Positions 11,355 through 40,910 of a DNA stretch of 64,000 bases are shown here, piece by piece. The notes under the pieces were generated by a model. The model was given only the letters and a program-made list of their open reading frames with translations, had not been told where the DNA came from and ran no database searches. The position numbers were made by a program, and so were the translations under genes. The first letter of the stretch is position 1. Every line of letters starts with the position of its first letter. The DNA is from Urechis unicinctus (taxonomy: Eukaryota > Annelida > Polychaeta > Xenopneusta > Urechidae): NCBI GenBank assembly GCA_034190875.2, contig CM067343.1, forward strand, positions 40,377,215-40,441,214, written 5' to 3'.

Positions 11355-12347
11355 ATGGATCACGCTATTCTTCACAGTGGCTACCATCACCCGGCTCTCC
11401 GAAGATGGAACTCGGTTAACACAGTCATCACACCGGCGAACCTGATGTTCCCGATTTTCATTACCGATGATGACGACGGCATTGAAGATATACCGAGTTT
11501 GCCGGGACAAGCTCGATATGGCGTGAACCGTTTGGTTGACATGCTCAAACCAGCAGTAGATAATGGACTAGAATCCGTTCTGCTATTCGGTGTGCCTTCT
11601 ACGATCCCAAAAGACGCCGTGGGGTCCCAGGCCGACGTCGCGGACAACCCAGTGATTCGCGCAATTCCGATACTGAGGAAGGCGTTTCCATCACTCCTCA
11701 TTTGTTGTGATGTCTGCATCTGCCCATACACAGATCATGGACACTGTGGTATCTTGTTCGAAGACGGTACCATCAACAACGAGCCAAGCATCGCACGTTT
11801 GGCCGAGATAGCTGTGGCATACGCTAAAGCCGGTTGTCAAGTTATAGCTCCATCAGATATGATGGATGGTCGCATCGGAGCTATTCGGAAAGCTCTAGTA
11901 GCAGCTGATATGGGCAGCAAAGTCGCCATCATGAGCTACAGTGCTAAATTTGCCTCTGGTTTCTACGGCCCGTTCAGAGATGCCGCTAAATCCGCGCCCA
12001 CTTTCGGCGATCGCCAATGCTATCAATTACCAGCTGGTTCCTCAGGCTTAGCGTCCCGGGCTGTCGATCGCGATGTCCAAGAGGGAGCTGATATGTTGAT
12101 GGTGAAACCAGGCATGGCTTACCTTGATATTGTCCGCCAGACGAAGGATAAGTACCCGACTCATCCACTAGCGATCTACCAAGTTTCTGGTGAATACGCC
12201 ATGCTTCACCACGGAGCGGCGGCCGGGGCATTCGAATTGAAGAGAGTCCTCATGGAGACCTTGACCAGCATGCGCAGAGCGGGATCAGACATCATCATCA
12301 GTTACTTCACTCCACAAGTGCTTAAATGGTTGAAAGAGGCTCAATAG
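11355..12347 (+). CDS. ALAD: delta-aminolevulinic acid dehydratase (porphobilinogen synthase), intronless
   Basis: Cytosolic enzyme condensing two 5-aminolevulinate molecules to porphobilinogen in haem synthesis, normally a homo-octamer. One uninterrupted ORF gives 330 residues, the same length as human ALAD. The ATG in CACCATGG at 11355 is the obvious start. Zinc-site cysteines are in [14 protein letters not shown] (C121, C123, C131). The Schiff-base lysines are K198 in [20 protein letters not shown] and K251 in [13 protein letters not shown]. These equal human C122/C124/C132 and K199/K252 shifted by one. Vertebrate ALAD genes have many introns, so absence of all introns suggests a retrocopy or lineage-specific intron loss; no poly-A tract or flanking repeats remain. 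AATAAA is at 12544-12549. All checked catalytic residues are intact, so it is probably functional. Confidence 0.96.
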   Translation: MDHAILHSGYHHPALRRWNSVNTVITPANLMFPIFITDDDDGIEDIPSLPGQARYGVNRLVDMLKPAVDNGLESVLLFGVPSTIPKDAVGSQADVADNPVIRAIPILRKAFPSLLICCDVCICPYTDHGHCGILFEDGTINNEPSIARLAEIAVAYAKAGCQVIAPSDMMDGRIGAIRKALVAADMGSKVAIMSYSAKFASGFYGPFRDAAKSAPTFGDRQCYQLPAGSSGLASRAVDRDVQEGADMLMVKPGMAYLDIVRQTKDKYPTHPLAIYQVSGEYAMLHHGAAAGAFELKRVLMETLTSMRRAGSDIIISYFTPQVLKWLKEAQ

Positions 12348-12543
12348 AATGGTTCATAATGTATATCTAACAGCTGAATTTGTTGTGAAAGAATGAGAAA
12401 ACATCTATCTAGTAAGTTACCTGTCACTTTTGAGAAAGAAATCTGTTAAGAACTTAATGGTGCTTGTTTCCATAACTAATGTTAAAATGCAATATACATA
12501 AGTTGATGTATGATATATCAAACATGGTTGTGATTGATCCTCG

Positions 12544-12549
12544 AATAAA
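12544..12549 (+). terminator. polyadenylation signal of ALAD
   Basis: AATAAA about 200 bp after the ALAD stop, followed by a TTAGTTTATTCATTTTC T-rich stretch. It is the first canonical signal downstream of the gene. Confidence 0.65.
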
Positions 12550-12809
12550 GTTAGTTTATTCATTTTCTCTTGGCTTTGAAAACATCATTCACATGTTGTA
12601 TTGTGATCTATAACGCTCTATGCAGGCCTATATTCGTTTCATCAAAACGTCTAGTTCATACAGAAGAAGTGCGGTACAGATAACCACATGTATGGTTCTT
12701 TGTGTACCCTTGCCATCACTAAAGACAGTGAAGATCATCCTTGTCACCTCATTTACTTGCAGTAGTTTATGAAAACAAGGCACGTACCAGTAGTCGTGAA
12801 CACATGATG

Positions 12810-14129
12810 GGATGAAGCCCGGGGGGTGGGGGGGGGGGGGGGGGTTCTCACTATGTGAAGGTTACTAGGGATGTGCCGCCAATTTGGGTCGGTTTTTTCT
12901 GCCATTTTGGTATACAAATGGGTCGTTATTTCTAAAAGCCAGGGCTAGCAATGGGGTCGGTTTTTTGCAATGACCTTGTATACCAATGGGTCCGTATTTT
13001 TTTACAGCGAGGTATAGCAATGGGTCATTGTTTTGCAATGGGTATACAAATGGATCAGTATTATGACAGACAGGGATAGCAAGATGTCTTTAATTAACGT
13101 ATGAGCCTCAATATTGCGTGTTTGCTCGGCTCCCCTGGGTCAATGGTGGCAAACCCCAGCTGACATCGGGGTCGTGTTTTTTCAGAGACAAGTTTTATGG
13201 CATGATAAGCAAACATAAAGGTCAGGTCCGTACATTCTCCTTCCCTTTCCGGGACCAGCGATTCCCCCCAGATGCGACAAGGAGGGATTTCAGTTTGCCT
13301 ACCCCTCTAGCTCAAGCCGGTAACCATCCATCCCGAAGAGAATTGCCTAATTGCTGTCAGCACCTTGACATAATCAAAGTTGCCCAGTTGATAACGTTGT
13401 CGAGCGTGGGAACGGCGTGAGAATCCAGTGCGATCGTTTATGCACAATTGACAGAGGTATGGTTTGCCGGACCCTGAACTGAACATAGGGGAGGGCCCAT
13501 TTAATTATTTCATCCCATTTATCTTCCCAATCCAATTTCATTATAATGAAATACCATATATTGTCTACCTCATGGGACCGATCGTCCTGGGGCGCTTGAT
13601 AGCCTGTGGGCCCGAGTCACATATTTCTTTTATTTATTGGCTGGTATTTAATCAACTGCCTTGCCGTTATAAGCCAGAGCATCGTTGGGACTGACCACGG
13701 AATAAGAGAAGGTTTTTTTTGCCGTTGCGTCACTAAAATAACTATTTTAAACTTACTGAAACAGGAAGAATCGATTATGGATGAACAATTTGTGAAGTGG
13801 CTCATTTCTAGCAATTTGTCTCAACTAACGCAGCCTTAATAAACGTACTTTTTCATTCTGAATCGTTATTTCGGTATATGGATGGGTCCCTTGTAGCTCC
13901 TCTAGAGGTGGTCTAGATATGATTTGGGATCATTAAATTTTGGTATATGTATGGGTGACCCTTTTAAAACAATTGTATATGAATGGGTCTTTTTTCAGAG
14001 GATTTGGTATGTAAATAGTTCCCTTTTCTCACTTTGGCTTGGTATAGATATGGTCCGGTTTTTGTTACCCATGGCGGCACACCCCTACCCTTTTTCAAGG
14101 AGAACCCCCCCCCCCCCCGGGGGATGAAG
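12810..14129 (+). mobile_element. 1.3-kb G-rich-TIR element with ATGGGTCGG-type arrays
   Basis: The element runs from CCCGGGGGGTGGGGG at 12818, through GGTTCTC and TGTGCCGCC near 12880, to the inverse at 14073-14121 (GGCGGCACA, GAGAACCCCC, GGG). It is bounded by identical GGATGAAG at 12810-12817 and 14122-14129, an 8-bp target duplication. Both inner flanks carry degenerate direct repeats of GGTATA-N-AAATGGGTCGG-TTTTT type (about 12885-13085 and 13860-14060). The central 800 bp is unique-looking. ORFs of up to 100 codons inside resemble no transposase I know, so it is probably non-autonomous. An 8-bp duplication is typical of hAT-like and some other cut-and-paste groups; assignment is not possible by eye. 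Confidence 0.75.
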
Positions 14130-17100
14130 GCACTTGAGTACAAGTATTTGATGCACAGAACATTTGTATCTGTGAATATTATGAAATCAGCCAGCTGTGG
14201 TTTATCATTTGATCATGAAGATGAGAAGTGAAATGACTCCGAAGTCGCACTTGGAACTAAGCGAAGCCAGCATACAGTATTTCAACTAGTGTGTTCCATG
14301 CTAAATCTTGTTGTATTCCAGATTTTCTACGCAAACAAAAACAGGAATGACTATTATACACAACGGCAGCTGGGGTCAGCAATTGTCATTGAAATAATTC
14401 TTCGCTTTTGATGATATGTATTGTGATATCGCTGCTGTTCTCAGTGGTAACGTTACGCCCATTCCCAATCAGGGAACACTGATCTGCCATCTGACACCTG
14501 TTACGGTGCAAACAGACGGTGAATCATGCCCCTTGTTTCAGGATTGGTTCGCATGCCATGCAACTTCAGTCCCAAACGCATCCAGGAACACGGAACGTTC
14601 GCCCCAGGCATCCTACTCCAGGTTACGATCAACTCCGTAACGATTATTACCGTCAGTCCCAGACATTAAAGTCCAACACGTGATGGGCGCTGTTTGTACA
14701 CGACTGGATCAGTATATTACTGTTGAATGATTCAAGACAAGGGCAATGCATATCATACAAGGGAACTGATTCCAAATTGAATTATTCAAACTGGTTGCCG
14801 ATCACAATCACAAAGCGTAAGAACACGTGTTGGATTAATCAACTTTATCATGCTTAGATATTTCGTAGTTTCTCAACTAACTGCACGTGCTGGTATGCAG
14901 CGACAGCATATCTTGTTCTATACAATATTTTATTTATGCAAATGCTATTGTTAGTATGACATTAGTTTTATCATAGTCATAAATGTTAGTCAATCTAATG
15001 TACATGGTATGTGCATTGTCTCGCTAACATTTTATCGGGCGAATCAAGACTACAATATGATCCCAATATTACCAGGCTGTCCAAACCGCTATAAAATTGC
15101 AAGATGCGCGACAATATCATCCGGTTTGTCTGTCTGGATACTCCATAACGCTTTTGATAAACACCCGTCATACCATCAGATGGACGTCTGGAACCCGTCG
15201 CGCACAGTATGCACCAAATTCCCGCATTTTCTAGTCATGTTCGGCGTTGAGACTGAACATACTGTGGGTGATTAATATTCTTCTTCTTCTTCCAGTATTA
15301 ATCGATAAATACTACCGACGTGTTTTGCGGGTATACAACCGTACGATGGTATGAGGAGGCGGGAATGACAACCCAGCATCATGGAAATACCAAAGACCCC
15401 GTATGATTGTGAGAATTTGATGTGACGATAGCGTGCACGACGTCTTATTATTATATTTATATTACCATCGTGCGCGGCTAATGTGACGATAGCCTTACAT
15501 TACTGGTGTATGCTTTTATTCTTAGGTGATCGGTTCCCGATGCCAAGCTTGGCGTCGGGTTCCGGCAACCGAGAGATATAGCGGCTCCGCGCTCGGATGC
15601 TTGGCATCAGGAACCGAAAGCCTGAGGTTTGAATTTAACATATTATAAAGTATGTGTGTGTGTGTTAGTGTATGGCGTGTCACAGGCGATTGGTCCCGAG
15701 CAGACGTTGGTCTCGTGTGCTTTTGATGATTTCATGGTAGCGTCATCTGAAGACGGACTTATGTTTCAGTGAAAACTCAATTTTAGAGTCACCGCACATC
15801 TAGTTTGAGAGAACCCTCTTGGCATAGCTATAAGCTCTTGGCTGATATCCCGAATCCCTCACATAAAATATTGAATCACTATTCATGTCATTGAATATAT
15901 TCATATGAATGTATTCTATGATTAATGGGAAAATGAATACATTTCTGGACATAAACACCAATTAAATAACCTTACAGGTTATCAACACTTCCTGTGACGT
16001 TTCGAGTTCTGGGTTATAAATAGATATATTAAAATATATAATAGATATATTGTGAGTCGATTACTTTCTGCTGTTGTATGATTTGGCAATACACTGAAAG
16101 GTGTTTTCTGGAGACAAAGGCTACTTTTTAGCTGCCAGGTTACCAGTTAGATAATCGGCAATGCCCGACATAAGAGACCACAAGAGCACACTTGCTTCAC
16201 AAAGATGTAGCATTCTCATTGGAAAGATTAAGTCATTGGGTGTATGATTAGTTGATAAAGCATTTGCACGTAGCTCTTTTAACCAGTTTCAAGAGGCTGT
16301 GGTGATGGTGTTTGTCAAATGGATATCTGTAGGATATATTGTGTTGTTCACAATTGATTAAAATGACATCTACATCAAATTCATTAAAGCATATGATGAA
16401 AAATGGAAAGCAAACTAATGCATGGATGCAGATCTTTGAGAAGCCCTCAGTGTCTGCTTTAAAAACCTTATCTGTTTATGGATGTTATTTTTGTTGCAAT
16501 GTGTATCATTGTTCCACAAGAACCTCATGGAGTATATACCATTACAGTATGTCTAGCCTTTTGCAGCTGCTAGTTTATAGTTTTTATATATTTTTTAAGT
16601 CACCAAGGATGTCAATTTTAAATACCAACTTTGACAGGTTTGAGTAAGGACTCAAGCATATAATTTTAAAATGCATTAAATTTATTTCTCAACATCAACA
16701 GAGAAACTGATGCATTTCCTTCAGACCACAGTATGAATATATGGCAATTAAGTGGAGATCAACAGTACAATGGAAATATCACAGAAAAGCTTGACTGTGT
16801 TAAATCATCACCAGCACATGTATATTATAAGCCATGGTAATTGTCGAATCATAATGCATTTCAATTTGTCATTCAATTAGAAATTTATTTACTTATTCAG
16901 AAAATTAATATGAAACAATGATTTCTCAATTCGGAGATGACAATCAACTATGAATCAAAAAAATGTCCTTTGAAATTAAGTGCTTATAACAAGTGACTGA
17001 TAAATCAAAGATGTTAATTGTTTCAAAAGCATTGCAGACTATTTCATATGTAAGACCTCACAAGCAGTTATTATCTCAATTAATAGTATGGCTGATGCAA

Positions 17101-17603
17101 ATGTTCCTATGTGCTTAGGCAACATATCTTTCAAAGACAGACATCTACTGGAATGTCAGAACAACAAACTACGTACATCAATTCCAATAAGATGCATACA
17201 ACATTATGTAATTTAGCAAAAACCAAGAACCATTATCAGTTGTAGAAACTCCACAAAAGAAAATCAGTGTTGAAAAAAAGGCCTAAAAACGTCCATTGGT
17301 TTTCAGACCCCACACTACACCTTTAAATTGCAATGCATATTAATAACAGGAAGTAAAATGTTTACTAGAGTATGATAATAACTTGGAAAACCACAAAACT
17401 TGTGTCTAATTTTAGATATACACGGCTGGATTGCAACAATTATTCATGATGCCTGGAAGCAATACATAACTCATGATTTCAAAAATATTTTTATAAAAAA
17501 TATTAGAGCATTACTTGGCACAGTAAGAAAAGAATTCAGATTTGGTGTTTCTTAATATGTGCTGGTCAGCAACAAATGACCAGTTTGCTGGATACCCATT
17601 GTA
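14130..17603. other. intergenic region between ALAD and the C3orf20-like gene
   Basis: No gene is recognised. Short ORFs at 14416-14640 and 15009-15275 (+) lack recognisable motifs or splice context. The stretch includes the palindromic repeat at 15531-15616 and a repeated TGTGACGATAGC motif at about 15420 and 15480. The AT-rich part after 15650 presumably includes the 3'UTR of the minus-strand gene ending at 17604, but no convincing poly-A signal was found close to that stop. Confidence 0.4.
15531..15616. repeat. palindromic (foldback) repeat, copy 2
   Basis: CGGTTCCCGATGCCAAGC at 15531-15548 pairs with 15599-15616 over 18 nt with a single mismatch, enclosing about 50 nt with GATAT and GCGGCTCC motifs. 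It shares order and wording of motifs with the repeat at 838-926. The arms are GC-rich compared with the surroundings. Confidence 0.6.
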
Positions 17604-35045
<17,442 letters not shown>

Positions 35046-37690
35046 GGCAGTAAGTTTTTAAGTCGGGTAAATTGCTTGGGATTATTTAGTAAACCCGGTT
35101 TCCCGTAGGTTATAAATAGCGGAAATGTTTTCTTTTCGGGTAAGTAAAGATCGCATCACCTCCCGCGATGCCCCCTCCAGGATTCCATTCTGTATAAAAC
35201 ACAAACACAATCAACAAACTTATTGAACAAATGCAAATAAAAAGTGAGTGCCCCCACCGGCCCAACCAGACCAACGACGGAGGTACAACAAACTTAATGT
35301 CCAGTTATTACAAGAGGTCAGCGATTATAAACTGAAGTTCAGATGAAAACAGAATATAATCAAGAAAACCTGGTCGCATACTTACCTCTATGGATGATTA
35401 CTTGGTGTCTCGATATTCACGTTCAGAAGCTTAATTGGCTGAGAAGCCTTTGTCAACATAAAACACTCAGTCCCCGTAAAACAGCCCGTCAACCAGCCGC
35501 CATGTCACAGGGCAGGGGACATTCGGCGTTGCCATGGGCGACGGACGTCAACACACGGTTCGCATGTTGACAGGCTGTCAGAATTGAAGGCACTCTCTGG
35601 TATTAAGCGCGTGTTCTTAAAGGCTAATAATCGATCCGTGTGGTCGTTAACTAACTGTTTGGGTCGGCCTGGCGTTTGTGCTCGTATTATTCCCGATTGT
35701 GGGTTGAAATTAGATCACTATTGACCGGATTACTTCCGAGCGTTCTTTGTTCCAGATTGGATCGCACTGTTGTGTCGAAGAATGCAGAGGCCGATTTCTA
35801 AACGGTTATTGGTTTTAGCAAAAGTGTTGAACATTAACGGGTCCGGGAAATATCCACGCACACAAACTGAAAGAATTCTATGCTTTAAGCCAGAGAGCGA
35901 CATGTGCCATGGAATAGCTTGTATTTATCACGAGTCATTTATTCATCTGATTAAATAACACTCATTTGCCCACTAGTCGCCATGTGTGATCGGGAGTCGC
36001 TGGGTTTACTGAATAAGATTACAGGCGCTCGTGGGGCCCCTGATGGTTTGTGATTAAAGTGATAACAATGATAGACCGGGTTATAAGGTTGTCCTTCGTC
36101 GTCCGCGGCTGCTTAATTACTCCGTTTTCTCATACACGTAATTGTGAAGCCAACTAACCGTGATAACGTGGTTGGGAACAATTGGAGACAATGTTACGAA
36201 AAGCATTGCAATAACAACTTCAACTAGTCAAGGTCTCCTAGCCCTTGGGTGCGGGCCCTGTTTACATGTTAACGATATTCAATACTGCGCGCCAAAGGCG
36301 ATAAGCATAGCGGAACCCCTGGAGTCTGGGACGCAGACTTAAGTTCAACTGTGAACATGAAGAATCTATGAACAAACTTAGTAAGTAATTAGTACTTAAC
36401 GAAGAACGAAGGTACGGTCACATCGATTCCGCTAGCTACATGGACAATAAACAGTATTTTAATATTATCATTTCAACACATGGTAGCAGATACAATACTT
36501 TTGATTACTGTAATATTCATTTGGTTAAATTATTTTGGGGCTGTACCGTCGCCTTCTCAAAAACCTAGAATGACTTTCACTTGATCATTTATGAATCATC
36601 TGTTTTGACTCTGATATACGCTCAACTCTACGCTGTTTTCACTCGAGAAATTTGACTTCCTCACTTAGGGTGAATAGCGAACTGAACCAGTAACTACGTA
36701 GCGCAGAACTACCATTTTCTGATATCATCGCCCACACTCCGCCCGTTTTCAGCCTCGAATGTATTGCAGAGTCTACCGAGTGCCATATTGGGTTAAAATT
36801 CACGTCCCGTCAAAAATAACAAATCGAACTTTACAGAGGCAATAAACATAGCTGTAGTCACCGATATGACTTGAGTTTATAGATATCTTGACTGAGCCTA
36901 GTGGGGAATCGACCGACGTATTATTTTGTCAGAACATCATTTTGAAGATTTTTGCAATGACGTTCGTCCCGCTCAAACATCAAAATCATCTCACATTTTC
37001 CATTGCTTGCCATGCACCAACATGATATGAATAGGGCGTTGGAAATGTAGTTCTGTCAAAGCGATGATTGGTGGAAAATAAAGAAGTTGCGATGGGAGCT
37101 AGCTGGACTGAACTTCGTATGCCCCGTGGTAAGTCGAGAAAGCAGCCCATTATGACAGGTAGATCATCATGTTTATTTCATCATAACGTGAATATACTGC
37201 AGGCTGTCGTTAGACTTAATAAAAACACACACAGCGATTCGAGTTTCGGTTTAAAAGCAGCGAACTATTTACAAATACATAGCTATATTACGGTCTGTCT
37301 GGTTTGAATGATGAAATATGATATGATCTGCTCAGAGCTAATCTCCCGTTATATATCTAACGATATTAGGGCCCATATAACTGTCAGCCCTCCACATCTC
37401 AGAGCGCCGTTCATCGTGTTCAGGTCATGCGCCGTTGTTATGATCATAACGTATATCATGGTGGTATTGTCTTGAATGCTGTCGAAGCTTTCAAAGCATT
37501 GCTGGATCTGTTTAACCGACTTACTCTAGCTCAGCTCTATCGCAAATGACACGGGCTCGCAATATGTTCACGTGAAAGATGAGCACTCCAAAATGGAGCA
37601 AGGGATGACATTAATCTTGTCACATCACAGGTCATTGCTGCAAACATAACATCGACGGACATTGACGCACGTGTTGAACTTACGTGCTCT
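35046..37690. other. upstream/intergenic region of the C3orf20-like gene
   Basis: No coding exon is recognised. The first few hundred bases would hold the minus-strand promoter and 5'UTR, but no TATA box in a usual position is evident. The only repeat noticed is the dispersed block at 36662-36960. ORFs here (35343, 35770, 37068) look like chance frames. Confidence 0.4.
36662..36960 (+). repeat. dispersed repeat, copy 2 (partner at 28258)
   Basis: Direct-orientation partner of 28258-28535. It shares GAATAG-GAACTGAACC, GAGTCTACC, GTGCCATAT-TGGGTTAAAA and GGGGAATCGA motifs in the same order and spacing. Confidence 0.7.
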
Positions 37691-37699
37691 TGTGGGGAT

Positions 37700-38169
37700 A
37701 AGTATTCACACTGCTATTATTTCAAGTCATTTAGGCTCTTGGTGCCAGTCACGAGAAAGAATTGTTTTACGAGACGTATGTTCATAACAGAAATACAGCT
37801 AGCTACGTGGGAACAGGCTTCTGTCAAGGTAAACACGAATGTGGCAAGCAGTGTCTTCCTCAGGCTGGTTGCATTGACAATGGGTTTCATACAATGAACA
37901 ATAGATACCTCTCCTATATGTTATCTGATCCGACATGCGACCCGATGCACAAGGCCGTATACAATTACACTCAGAAGCAGTGTCCATTGATGAATCAATC
38001 TCATCAGAAAACATTTCAACATCTCCAAGGCGGAAGCTATGATAAGAAATCCGACCAAATTCTATGCGCATTAGCCTTGCTTTTACATTATAAAGCCCCA
38101 TGTGATCGCTATAAAACCAATGTATTTACTGCACCGCTTCACCGGAATTCAACAGTTGAAGCTTCTTAA
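37700..38169 (+). pseudogene. cysteine-rich probable secreted protein, copy 1, N-terminus broken
   Basis: An open frame from 37762 to the TAA at 38169 encodes about 135 residues with eight cysteines, including GTGFCQGKHECGKQC, AGCIDNG and PTCDPMHKAVYNYTQKQC. The upstream bases from about 37700 align with the signal-peptide part of the copy at 42183, but here that part has a TAG in frame (CTATTATTTCAAGTCATTTAG). The mature region is therefore open while its leader is destroyed, unless an unseen exon supplies another start. I do not recognise the family. Cysteine spacing and the leader in the sister copy suggest a small extracellular protein. A live gene with a different first exon remains possible. 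Confidence 0.45.
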
Positions 38170-38650
38170 TATTCACCATGAATAGGGTCCCCTGGTCTGT
38201 TTATGTCTGAAATTCCGCGGTTCATTGCTTTGGGACAATGTTAAGATTCATGTACAGTCCTTGTGTAAATATATATGATTCAATTGAAGACTCCGCTAGG
38301 AGTCACGTGGAGCCAAACAAAGATTGCTGATCTTAATGACTATGTACATAAGATATAGCAATGTATATAAATGTATTAAATCAATGTTTGTTTCACCAAT
38401 ACAATATTATATCTTTAAAAAAGCGAGCATTAACAAAATAGCATTAAGTATGCAGAGAAGGACAATTGAAGTCACTCTTGGGCATCACAATTAGTGCTGA
38501 ATGGCGCCGTGTTAAGATTGTAATGGCCAGTAGCTTCTGCTGTTTCTTGCTCCTCAGATATATATAGTATATAGAGAAAATGAGGATAATTGAAAGGATA
38601 TTCTAAAGCTATATCAAGTAACTAATGAGACGTATGCTATATTTGATTGA

Positions 38651-38982
38651 TTAAGTTTTATAAAATCTCTTGATATCACTTCCTAAATGCTGTTTTGGCA
38701 ACGCATCCAGAGCTACTGCCCCAGCAAAAGGTGCATGGACAAAATAATCAGCAATTCTGCTGTCACATAAACCAGCAGCTTTCATGTTGTCAACCTGATC
38801 TACCGAGATGATTATTGTAGGCGTGTAATCAGGCTTGAATCTGTCTTGGAGACGCGACATGCATAAGAAAGACCGGGACATGTCCACGTTGATGGGCTGT
38901 TTATCTGCGGATCCGCTGAGCAGATTCAGTCCGGTTTTACCGCACACCCATGATGACCAGTTTAATACCAAAACTGTCTGTA
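38651..38982 (-). CDS. unrecognised protein-like terminal exon
   Basis: A minus-strand frame of about 110 residues ends at 38651. It reads like real protein: VLVLNWSSWVCGKTGLNLL near the start, then SRLQDRFKPDYTPTIIISVD and FVHAPFAGAVALDALPKQ, with balanced composition and few low-complexity runs. A possible acceptor (CATATACAG) precedes it at about 38983, and no ATG starts the frame upstream, so it would be the last coding exon of a spliced gene whose other exons I cannot place. Family unknown. It could also be a fragment of a decayed gene. Confidence 0.35.
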
Positions 38983-39384
38983 TATGATGCAACAATATAT
39001 ACCGACAGTTGATATTTCATTAATGGGGTAATCACTCGAAGTCTTTTAATATATTTCCATCTGAAGGATGCTAATGCACAAGCACCTGGTGTTTGCAACT
39101 ACTATTATCACCCAAGGCGTTTTAAAATCATGTTAGAACACAGTAACATTACCCGGGTTTTAGATAACAGCACGATACGGTTTCGCAGGTCGTTTTAGTT
39201 GCCTCTCCTATTTCCTCACATGAATTCGTTTTATCATCTTATCTCGCGGCTTTACAGTTTAAGAGAAAGGCATGCATGGCAAAATGTGCATACTTATAGA
39301 CAAATAGACGAACCATCAGTAAATTACCATCTTTACAGATATTTGGATAAGTCATGATGGACGAACCTCAGGTAATTACGACGT

Positions 39385-39555
<171 letters not shown>

Positions 39556-40778
39556 AGCTTTCTAATCATCATATGAAGGACTTGTCTTGTAATGTTGGTT
39601 GATTCGTTCATTTATAACCAGCAAAACTGTCATTAAATCGTCAGCGAACAATTCATTGCAATTCAGACCGAATGGTAATGACAAGCGAAGCAGCAAACAT
39701 TGTTTGAATCGCAGAATAGTTACGCCCACATCGTTGTTATCCCCGTTACCATGTACACGTGTTGGTCTATGGCGTGACCATGCTCTTGCTGTAGTCTGAG
39801 ACTCGAGTCACATGAAAGGCATTTTAGTTTTCCCCAAAGTTCTCGTGATGAAAGTATAACGTGATCTCCATGATAACAACACCTCAAAGCTTACAAGAGC
39901 AATGCTGCGTGGTACACCAGAATTCACGATAAACGAAGACCCTTTAAGGCACAATGAAAGATAGTCCTCATGAAACATATAACGAACATATTGACAAGCA
40001 TAACATAATTGTAATCATTATGGTTAAAGGTTTGTGCGGACACTGAGAGAGAAGCAATTCTCTGATGTTTATAATGTTGTAGCATGACAGAACATGCTGG
40101 TGATTACATGCTGGCAGGTAGGCACGCGATCCAATCATAGCAACATATCTCCTATAGGTTGGGTGCACAATTTTCTGAGGTTAGATACAATGGAATAATG
40201 CCGATCCACACATGTGATTGTCCTGCGCTGCAATATAAAGGCAAGTTTGTTGATCGCTGGTATTGTAGCAGCCGAGGCGATGGGATTCATGACGAGTCAA
40301 TCTGCTATTCATAAGCTGACACTGAACAGTAGCCTTGACCTTCAGTAATTTTAAAATACTTACGTAGGATAAACTGCTAGCATTGATTAGTTGCAATTCT
40401 TGTATTGACCTTGATTGAACTCCTACCAACTACAAACACACTTGATTCCATCATGCTCGTTCCAGCTTGCAGCCATTCCATGGCGAGAACAATTCGCCGA
40501 TGGCGTGATTTTTGGTTCCCTGAATCTAAAAGCGTAAATCAACATGCGACAAGAAGAATAGTTTAACATTTCACACCTCATTTCCAGAAAACCCATTAAG
40601 TGAACAATAGTGTTAAGATGAGCACAGGCGTAGACAATGCCTACTGTACCTGTCCACCAATGCCTCCCGTTTTGTTTTCTACTTCCTCCGGTGGCGCTTT
40701 ATGTGACAGCAGATCTTGGATGCATTGAATCTCACATACGTGCCTGACTCCGTATTCTTGCCGTCTTGTTCGTCTCAG

Positions 40779-40910
40779 TTTCAGATTAGGTCAGTTTCAA
40801 AAAAACTTATGGATGCAGTGAGAGATTATAACATCTATAAAGGCGAGCATAGTCAATACGCCGTTGACGTATATCAAAGGCTTATTAATCATGGATTAGA
40901 CATGTATTAA
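40779..40910 (+). CDS. candidate terminal coding exon, unrecognised
   Basis: A pyrimidine-rich acceptor (TTGCCGTCTTGTTCGTCTCAG) ends at 40778 and is followed by 43 in-frame codons to TAA at 40908-40910. They encode a charged helical peptide (SVSKKLMDAVRDYNIYKG, then SQYAVDVYQRLINHGLDMY). The combination of a strong acceptor and protein-like wording is the only support. It could belong with the cysteine-rich exon at 37.7 kb, which lies 2.6 kb upstream on the same strand, but no joining exon is visible. Confidence 0.35.
   Translation, partial: FQIRSVSKKLMDAVRDYNIYKGEHSQYAVDVYQRLINHGLDMY

Noticed and set aside
11387-11731. Minus-strand ORFs opposite ALAD (also 11986-12231)
   Set aside because: Shadow frames of a conserved gene; no motif of their own.
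13118-13420. 100-codon ORF inside the 1.3-kb element as a possible transposase
   Set aside because: No catalytic or DNA-binding motif; composition is that of unselected sequence.
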